From: Bacteroidota bacterium
GTDB lineage: Bacteria; Bacteroidota; Bacteroidia; Chitinophagales; Chitinophagaceae
Direction of reading: 5' to 3'
Length of the DNA stretch: 11,412 bases
Assembly (NCBI GenBank): GCA_028876035.1
Contig: JAGWTK010000093.1
Coordinates: 1-11,412, forward strand
In this document: piece by piece, positions 6,848-11,412 of the stretch
Numbering within the stretch: the stretch's first letter is position 1
Layout: every line of letters starts with the position of its first letter
Position numbers and translations under genes: made by a program
Notes under the pieces: model-generated
Told to the model about the DNA's origin: nothing
The model's database searches: none
Seen by the model: only the letters and a program-made list of their open reading frames with translations

Positions 6848-8122
6848 TTAGTGTACTTTCTCCACATTGTTGAATTTGTCTTCCCACACTTTTACTTTGT
6901 CTTTGTTACCGCGATTATCATAAATCGTGATCAAAAGATCATAAGCATCTTTCAGCGCTTTCTTTTCATCCATTTTCAGTTTTCCTTTCGAACCCAACAA
7001 CTCGTCGATCTTTTCAAAATAGGGAACTGCCTCATCGAAACGCTTGTTGGCGAGGTTGCGCAGATCATCTTTTTTCTTCAATTCTTCAGGTTTCAATTTT
7101 ATATTTCCCTGGGGACGGATCTTTTTCGATTCAGCCGTCAGGTCAACTCCTTTGTTGAAAGCGATTTGTCCGAGTACCAGGTAGGCATTCTGGTAGTCTG
7201 GCTTCAGTTCCACTACTTTTTTCATGTTGGCTTCCACTTTATTGATCAGCTCTTCTGAATTGGCCGGGCGTTTTGAGATGGCAGTGTCGTAAGCGGTTTG
7301 GTACAATTCTACAGAGTAATTATAAAGCGTCATGTAATCCGAAGGGTCTTTAGCAATCATGCTCTCATATTTATCAAACAGCGCTTTTTTATCGCCGCTG
7401 TCGCGGATCATCTGCATTTCGTATTCTTCCCAGAAGCTGTCTTTGGGATAGAGTTCCTTACCGAGATTCAGGTATTTTACCGAACTGGTACGGTCTTCTT
7501 TCTTCGCGTAATAATCTGCCAGCCATTTATAAATCTCCGACATGTTTTCGCCATTTACTTTGGCATCAGCGAGCCGTGCGTAGTAGATAGCAGCGTCATC
7601 GCGCTTATTGGCTTTTTCGGCAGAGATACCCGTATACAGCACTACAGTTGTATCGAGTTTTACGTTTGCCCAGCCTTTTGAAGACATATAGTCGCTGATC
7701 TCGAGTGTATTTTTGAAAGACCCGAAAGCATCAGCGAATTTATTTTCCTGGTATTGTGCAGCGCCTTTTTTGAACCAGGCCTGGTACATATCCGCAATTG
7801 GTTTATAATTCTCCAGGGTAAGCGCTATGTGTTTGTCGTCCAGCTCCACGTATTTTTTGAATGCTTCAAAAGCCTGTGCAGCTGCGTCGGGGGTTTGAGA
7901 AGACAGTGCATTGTCGGCAGAAATTGCTGCGTACACTTTCCCCTTCCAGTACCAGGCGTCCGGTGTTTTCTGGTTTTTGGCATCTGCCAGCACAGCGTCA
8001 ATTTCGGTTTTTGCTTCAGCAATCTTGTTTTTACCGAGGAGGTCTTTCGCCTTATCGACTTTCTGGGCCATCATTCCCAGTGAACCGGCGGCAATCAAGG
8101 TAGTAAGGAGCAACTTTTTCAT
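6848..8122 (-). CDS. Secreted tetratricopeptide-repeat protein downstream of gyrA
   Basis: This 424-residue protein has a clear signal peptide (MKKLLLTTLIAAGSLGMMA, cleaved near residue 19). It is otherwise alpha-helical, Lys/Glu/Asp-rich and built of helix pairs typical of TPR repeats. Examples are at about 53-97 (DAWYWKGKVYAAIS with FEAFKKYVELD), 105-145 (AWFKKGAAQYQENKFADAFG), 158-192, 193-230 (YKWLADYYAKKEDRTSSVKY) and about 305-330 (LKPDYQNAYLVLGQIAFNKG). TPR arrays bind other proteins. A periplasmic scaffold role is the usual guess for such proteins, but no function is assigned here. No catalytic motif, lipobox or membrane anchor was seen. The gene starts 67 bp after gyrA on the same strand with no terminator or promoter consensus between them, so read-through from gyrA is likely. 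It ends in a strong terminator. The ATG at 8122 is preceded by an A/T-rich leader with no Shine-Dalgarno site, as is common in Bacteroidota. Confidence 0.9.
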   Translation of the reverse strand: MKKLLLTTLIAAGSLGMMAQKVDKAKDLLGKNKIAEAKTEIDAVLADAKNQKTPDAWYWKGKVYAAISADNALSSQTPDAAAQAFEAFKKYVELDDKHIALTLENYKPIADMYQAWFKKGAAQYQENKFADAFGSFKNTLEISDYMSSKGWANVKLDTTVVLYTGISAEKANKRDDAAIYYARLADAKVNGENMSEIYKWLADYYAKKEDRTSSVKYLNLGKELYPKDSFWEEYEMQMIRDSGDKKALFDKYESMIAKDPSDYMTLYNYSVELYQTAYDTAISKRPANSEELINKVEANMKKVVELKPDYQNAYLVLGQIAFNKGVDLTAESKKIRPQGNIKLKPEELKKKDDLRNLANKRFDEAVPYFEKIDELLGSKGKLKMDEKKALKDAYDLLITIYDNRGNKDKVKVWEDKFNNVEKVH

Positions 8123-8189
8123 ATGTATATTTTATTGTGTTATCCATTCAGCAGCAGTGCGCTGGTGCATGGCTGTTATAGTGTACCTT

Positions 8190-10793
8190 TTATTCTGTTG
8201 TTTCAGGACTGGCATCGCCTGCCTCTTCAGATGAAACCTGACCATTATCGGTTGTACCCGGGGTTTCATTTAACGTTTCATTGTCGGTTGCACCGGGCTG
8301 CGCTACCGTTTCGCCGAGCTCATCCAGTTGGGTGATCGCCGCAATTTCATCTCCCTCATCTACCCTGATGAGTTTTACACCCTGGGTTGCCCTTCCCTGT
8401 TCACTGATTCCCTGCACCGGCATCCGGATGGTAACCCCGCTCTTGCATGTAATCATCAGGTCTTCTTTTGAATGAACGTCCAGTATTCCCACCAATGAAC
8501 CGGTTTTTTCGGTAACGTTGATTGTCTTTACGCCCTTACCACCGCGGTTCGTGATGCGGTATTCTTCGATCGGTGTTCGTTTCCCGAAACCTTTTTCGCT
8601 CACCACGAGCACTGTCTTTTCCTGGTTTCCTTTACTTACACAAATCAGACCAACCACTTCATCACTGGCATCGTCTACTTCAATTCCTGCCACACCAATG
8701 GCGCCACGACCGGTTGGACGCACTTTTTCTTCGGGGAAGCGGATAGCGCGACCACTTTTTACGGCCATCAGGATTTCACAGTTTCCGTCGGTAAGTTTTG
8801 CTTCCAGCAACTCGTCACCTTCTACTACGGTGATGGCATTTACGCCCGATTGGCGGGGACGGCTGAATTCTTCAAGGAGGGTTTTTTTGATGATGCCCTT
8901 GCGGGTGCAGAGCACAATATTATGACTATTTACAAAATCGGTGTTTTTAAGGTCGTTTACATCCAGGATGGCGCGCACTTTATCATCCGGTGAAAGCTGA
9001 ATAAGGTTTTGGATGGCCCTGCCCTTGCTGGTTTTTTCACCCTCCGGGATCTCATATACGTTGAGCCAGTAGCAGCGTCCTTTTTGCGTAAAGAATAGCA
9101 TGGTGTGGTGGGTAGACGCAACGAACAGGTGCTCGATATAATCTTCCTCCCTTGTTTTGCCGCCCAATACACCGCGGCCGCCTCTGCGCTGCGCGCGGTA
9201 TTCGCTGGCCGAGGTCCGTTTAATATACCCCAAATGCGAAATAGTAATTACCACATCCTCTTCTTTGATAAGATCTTTGATCCTTACTTCATCGTCGAGG
9301 TAGGTTATTTCCGTTTTCCTTTCATCGCCAAATTTTGCTTTGATTTCTTCCAGTTCCTTCACAATAAGATCGTAGCGAAGCGATTCACTGCCGAGGAGTT
9401 CTTCGAGTGAAGCGATCAGGCGCTGCAGGTCTTCATACTCTGCTTTGATTTTATCGCGTTCCATACCGGTAAGCCGCTGTAAACGCAGTTCCAGGATGGC
9501 TTTTGCCTGGATTTCGTCGAGCCCCCAGCCTGCATTCACCAAACCTTCTTTTGCAGCATCGGGCGTGGCCGATGCGCGAATCAGGGCGATTACTTCATCG
9601 AGGTGATCCAATGCGATAAGATAACCTTGCAGGATATGCGCTTTTTTGCGTGCTTCCTTCAGTTCGAAGGTTGCCCGGCGGGTTACCACTTCCATCCGGA
9701 AATCCACAAATTCGCTGATCAGTTCCTTCAGGCTAAGTGTTTTGGGGCGTCCTTTTACGAGGGCAACGTTGTTGATACCGTAAGAAGTCTGGAGTTCAGA
9801 ATATTTATAGAGCTGGTTGATGACTACGTTTGCAATCGCATCGCGTTTGAGATCGATGACAATGCGGGTACCTTCCTTTTTGTTGGACTCGTTGTTGACA
9901 TGCGCGATGCCTTCAATCACTTTTTCATTTACCAGCTGACCGATGCGATCACAGAGTGCGTCGCGGTTCACCTGGTAGGGTACTTCGGTAATGATGATGC
10001 TTTCCCGGCCGCTGGATTTGGTATCTACGTGCAGTTTACCCCTCAGCACTACCCTTCCGCGTCCCAGGTGCATACCTGCTTTCACCCCTTCCATTCCGTA
10101 AATGATACCGCCGGTAGGAAAGTCCGGCGCTTTTACGTACTGCATCAGTTCGTCGATGCTGATGTCTTTGTTGCGGATATACGCTATGCATCCGTCTACC
10201 ACTTCCGTGAGGTTGTGGGGCATCATGTTGGTGGCCATACCCACGGCGATGCCCGATGCACCGTTGAGCAGTAATTGCGGAATGCGCGCAGGCAATACCG
10301 TTGGTTCCTGCAGTGAATCGTCGAAATTCAGCTGGAAATCGACGGTTTCCTTTTCGATATCTTCCAGCATCGCCTCGCCCATCCGGTGCAAACGGGCTTC
10401 GGTGTAACGCATGGCTGCGGGCATATCACCGTCCTGTGAACCAAAGTTACCCTGGCCGTCGACCAGCGTGTAGCGCATGTTCCATTCCTGGCCCAGGCGC
10501 ACCATGGTATCGTAAATCGATTTATCGCCGTGCGGGTGGTATTTACCAATCACCTCCCCCACGATACGGGCAGATTTTTTATAGGGCTTATTGCTGGTGT
10601 TGCCCAATTCGTTCATGGCAAACAAAACCCGGCGGTGTACGGGCTTCAAACCATCCCTTACATCGGGGAGTGCCCGGCCAATGATAACACTCATTGAATA
10701 GTCGATATAAGCAGTCTTCATCTGCTCTTCGATGTTCACCGGAATAATGCGGTTGCTGTCCTGTGTCTCCTGCGGTAACAAGTTCTCGTCCAT
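8190..10793 (-). CDS. gyrA: DNA gyrase subunit A
   Basis: GyrA is the breakage-reunion subunit of the A2B2 gyrase that introduces negative supercoils using ATP hydrolysed by GyrB. At 867 residues the length is normal. The N-terminal winged-helix/tower part shows DGLKPVHRRVLFAMNELG (47-64), the quinolone-pocket segment KYHPHGDKSIYDTMVRL (84-100) and the catalytic tyrosine Y130 in AAMRYTEARL. The C-terminal beta-pinwheel has the GyrA-box QRRGGRG (535-541), which separates it from ParC, and repeated GRG/GKG blades up to about residue 830. The last 35 residues are Thr/Glu/Asp/Asn-rich and acidic. Position 91, equivalent to E. coli Ser83, is Lys (AAA codon), while Asp95 (E. coli Asp87) is kept. 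The ATG at 10793 has a good ribosome site for this phylum (GAAGGAA, complement of 10803-10809, 9 nt away). A secreted TPR protein gene follows 67 bp downstream. Confidence 0.98.
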   Translation of the reverse strand: MDENLLPQETQDSNRIIPVNIEEQMKTAYIDYSMSVIIGRALPDVRDGLKPVHRRVLFAMNELGNTSNKPYKKSARIVGEVIGKYHPHGDKSIYDTMVRLGQEWNMRYTLVDGQGNFGSQDGDMPAAMRYTEARLHRMGEAMLEDIEKETVDFQLNFDDSLQEPTVLPARIPQLLLNGASGIAVGMATNMMPHNLTEVVDGCIAYIRNKDISIDELMQYVKAPDFPTGGIIYGMEGVKAGMHLGRGRVVLRGKLHVDTKSSGRESIIITEVPYQVNRDALCDRIGQLVNEKVIEGIAHVNNESNKKEGTRIVIDLKRDAIANVVINQLYKYSELQTSYGINNVALVKGRPKTLSLKELISEFVDFRMEVVTRRATFELKEARKKAHILQGYLIALDHLDEVIALIRASATPDAAKEGLVNAGWGLDEIQAKAILELRLQRLTGMERDKIKAEYEDLQRLIASLEELLGSESLRYDLIVKELEEIKAKFGDERKTEITYLDDEVRIKDLIKEEDVVITISHLGYIKRTSASEYRAQRRGGRGVLGGKTREEDYIEHLFVASTHHTMLFFTQKGRCYWLNVYEIPEGEKTSKGRAIQNLIQLSPDDKVRAILDVNDLKNTDFVNSHNIVLCTRKGIIKKTLLEEFSRPRQSGVNAITVVEGDELLEAKLTDGNCEILMAVKSGRAIRFPEEKVRPTGRGAIGVAGIEVDDASDEVVGLICVSKGNQEKTVLVVSEKGFGKRTPIEEYRITNRGGKGVKTINVTEKTGSLVGILDVHSKEDLMITCKSGVTIRMPVQGISEQGRATQGVKLIRVDEGDEIAAITQLDELGETVAQPGATDNETLNETPGTTDNGQVSSEEAGDASPETTE

Positions 10794-10856
10794 GGTGTGT
10801 TGTTCCTTCTTTTACAGTTGTTTCCGGGCGTTGGAACGGCCGGGCCATAAGGCCTG

Positions 10857-10864
10857 CAAATCTA
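10857..10864 (-). promoter_or_regulatory. Candidate -7 promoter element of gyrA
   Basis: The minus strand reads TAGATTTG, an exact match to the Bacteroidota -7 element TAnnTTTG. The nearest upstream TTG (complement of CAA at 10889-10891) is 24 nt away, longer than the usual 19-21, so the -33 part is weak. Transcription would begin near 10850, giving a leader of about 57 nt. That leader contains the GC-rich palindromic stretch GGCCATAAGGCC (10842-10853 region). Confidence 0.4.
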
Positions 10865-11000
10865 TCTGTTTTGAGGCGGATTACCTGCCAAAAACAGGGG
10901 TTTTGAAGCAGGTTTTTTCCACTAATGTGGACAGTTCTGCCGGCACCAAAATCAACCCCGAAATACCCTCATTTTCATTATAACTTTTTGTTCACCAGTT

Positions 11001-11031
11001 TTGGCGCAGTATTCGCATAACACTAACTTTG
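11001..11031 (+). promoter_or_regulatory. Consensus Bacteroidota promoter for the GYF_2-domain gene
   Basis: TTG (11001-11003), a 20-nt spacer and TAACTTTG (11024-11031) exactly match TTG-N19-21-TAnnTTTG, the primary-sigma promoter of Bacteroidota. Transcription would begin near 11038, leaving a leader of about 90 nt before the ATG at 11126. No alternative of equal quality was found closer to the gene. Confidence 0.6.
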
Positions 11032-11125
11032 AACACAAGGTCCTACCGGAAAACCCCCTAGCCAATCTTGCCCTTTAAGACAAACTTTTATACTGTGTTT
11101 GTCACTCAATTCAACCTGAGCAGGT

Positions 11126-11412
11126 ATGAGCCTCTACCGTTTACTTCGAAACAACAAAGAAACCGGTCCCTTTTCGGAAGAAGAGATGATCGCCCAGGGT
11201 TTTAAACCTTACGATCTTATTTGGGTAGAAGGTCGCAGTGCGGGATGGCGCTATCCAAGCGAAATTCCTGCATTCAAAGCCTATGCGCCCGCGGTAGAAG
11301 AACAACCTTATGACCGGTTTTTCCGCAAGGAACCACCCCAGCAACACTTTGCATTTACGAGGGAAAACAGCATTGTAAAAGAGCCTGTCGCTGCAGCACC
11401 TGTGCAACCCGC
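11126..11412 (+). CDS. GYF_2 (DUF4339)-domain protein, cut by the right edge
   Basis: The frame is open from the ATG at 11126 to the end of the window (95 whole codons). Residues 3-50 form a GYF_2/DUF4339 domain: YRLLRNNKETGPFSEEEM, then PYDLIWVEGRSAGWRYPSEI. It has the conserved GPF turn and the LIWxEG...W core. This domain is a small protein-interaction module often found at the N-terminus of Bacteroidota proteins that continue into linkers or membrane segments. From about residue 52 the sequence becomes a Pro/Ala/Glu/Gln-rich linker, and the rest is outside the window. There is no signal peptide at this end, so this part is cytosolic unless a later segment enters the membrane. GAGCAGG just before the ATG may serve as a ribosome site. 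It is divergent from gyrA. The function of the full protein cannot be judged from this fragment. Confidence 0.85.
   Translation, partial: MSLYRLLRNNKETGPFSEEEMIAQGFKPYDLIWVEGRSAGWRYPSEIPAFKAYAPAVEEQPYDRFFRKEPPQQHFAFTRENSIVKEPVAAAPVQP

Larger units (their letters stand above)
10794..11125. other. 332-bp divergent intergenic region between gyrA and the GYF_2 gene
   Basis: I see no convincing gene here. It holds a candidate gyrA -7 element, a consensus promoter for the rightward gene, and small inverted repeats: TCCAC-TAAT-GTGGA at 10918-10931 and CCTG...CAGG around 10884-10897. None is followed by a U-run of the right polarity to act as a terminator. No long repeat, origin-like DnaA cluster or RNA gene was recognised. 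Confidence 0.6.

Noticed and set aside
6851..7681. Two plus-strand open frames opposite the TPR gene
   Set aside because: Phe/Ile/Val-rich products are the mirror of the Lys/Glu-rich TPR protein. There is no start-site support, and the minus-strand gene has a signal peptide and terminator.
9603..10274. 223-codon plus-strand open frame inside gyrA
   Set aside because: It is antisense to a conserved part of gyrA and is rich in Phe/His/Tyr, as expected from reversing Glu/Asp/Lys-rich codons; no family is recognisable.
10918..10931. Inverted repeat TCCAC-TAAT-GTGGA as a terminator
   Set aside because: The stem is only 5 bp, the T-run precedes it on the plus strand, and no gene ends nearby on either strand.
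1..11412. Mobile element, CRISPR array, tRNA or rRNA
   Set aside because: I saw no transposase or integrase motifs, no regularly spaced direct repeats, and no cloverleaf or rRNA-like conserved stretches on either strand.

Overview
The window looks like a chromosomal segment of a Bacteroidota member, most likely of the Chitinophagales/Chitinophagaceae type. The reasons are: a SusC-type outer-membrane transporter, a GYF_2-domain protein, GyrA with the family's typical neighbours, A/T-rich leaders with weak Shine-Dalgarno sites, and at least one match to the Bacteroidota promoter consensus (TTG-N19-21-TAnnTTTG). The order assignment is inference from gene style only. No rRNA, tRNA, CRISPR array, insertion sequence or phage gene was seen.

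Left part (1-4231, all minus strand): a LacI-family regulator lies just upstream of a nearly complete SusC/RagA TonB-dependent transporter that runs off the left edge. The 122-bp gap between them carries a LacI-type operator (14-mer with a central CG) inside a larger dyad. This reads as the head of a polysaccharide- or sugar-utilisation locus controlled by its own LacI sensor, with a SusD-type partner expected beyond the left edge.

Middle part (about 4376-6727): a divergently transcribed ATP-grasp protein strongly resembles the peptide ligases related to PGM1 of pheganomycin biosynthesis. It meets, tail to tail, a small two-gene minus-strand cluster of secreted proteins. One of these looks like a heavy-metal-associated (HMA) fold whose CxxC metal site is reduced to CxxA. 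The other is an uncharacterised Cys-containing secreted protein. The two convergent stop codons share one CTAG tetranucleotide.

Right part (6793-11412): gyrA (minus) is followed after 67 bp by a secreted tetratricopeptide-repeat protein, which ends in a rho-independent terminator. Divergently from gyrA, across a 332-bp spacer holding candidate promoters in both directions, starts a GYF_2 (DUF4339) protein that runs off the right edge.

The points most worth a second look are the PGM1-type ligase without a visible precursor-peptide gene, the LacI operator in front of susC, the Lys at the GyrA position equivalent to E. coli Ser83, and the degenerate HMA protein with its partner. I did not see a clearly new multi-gene defence or mobile system.
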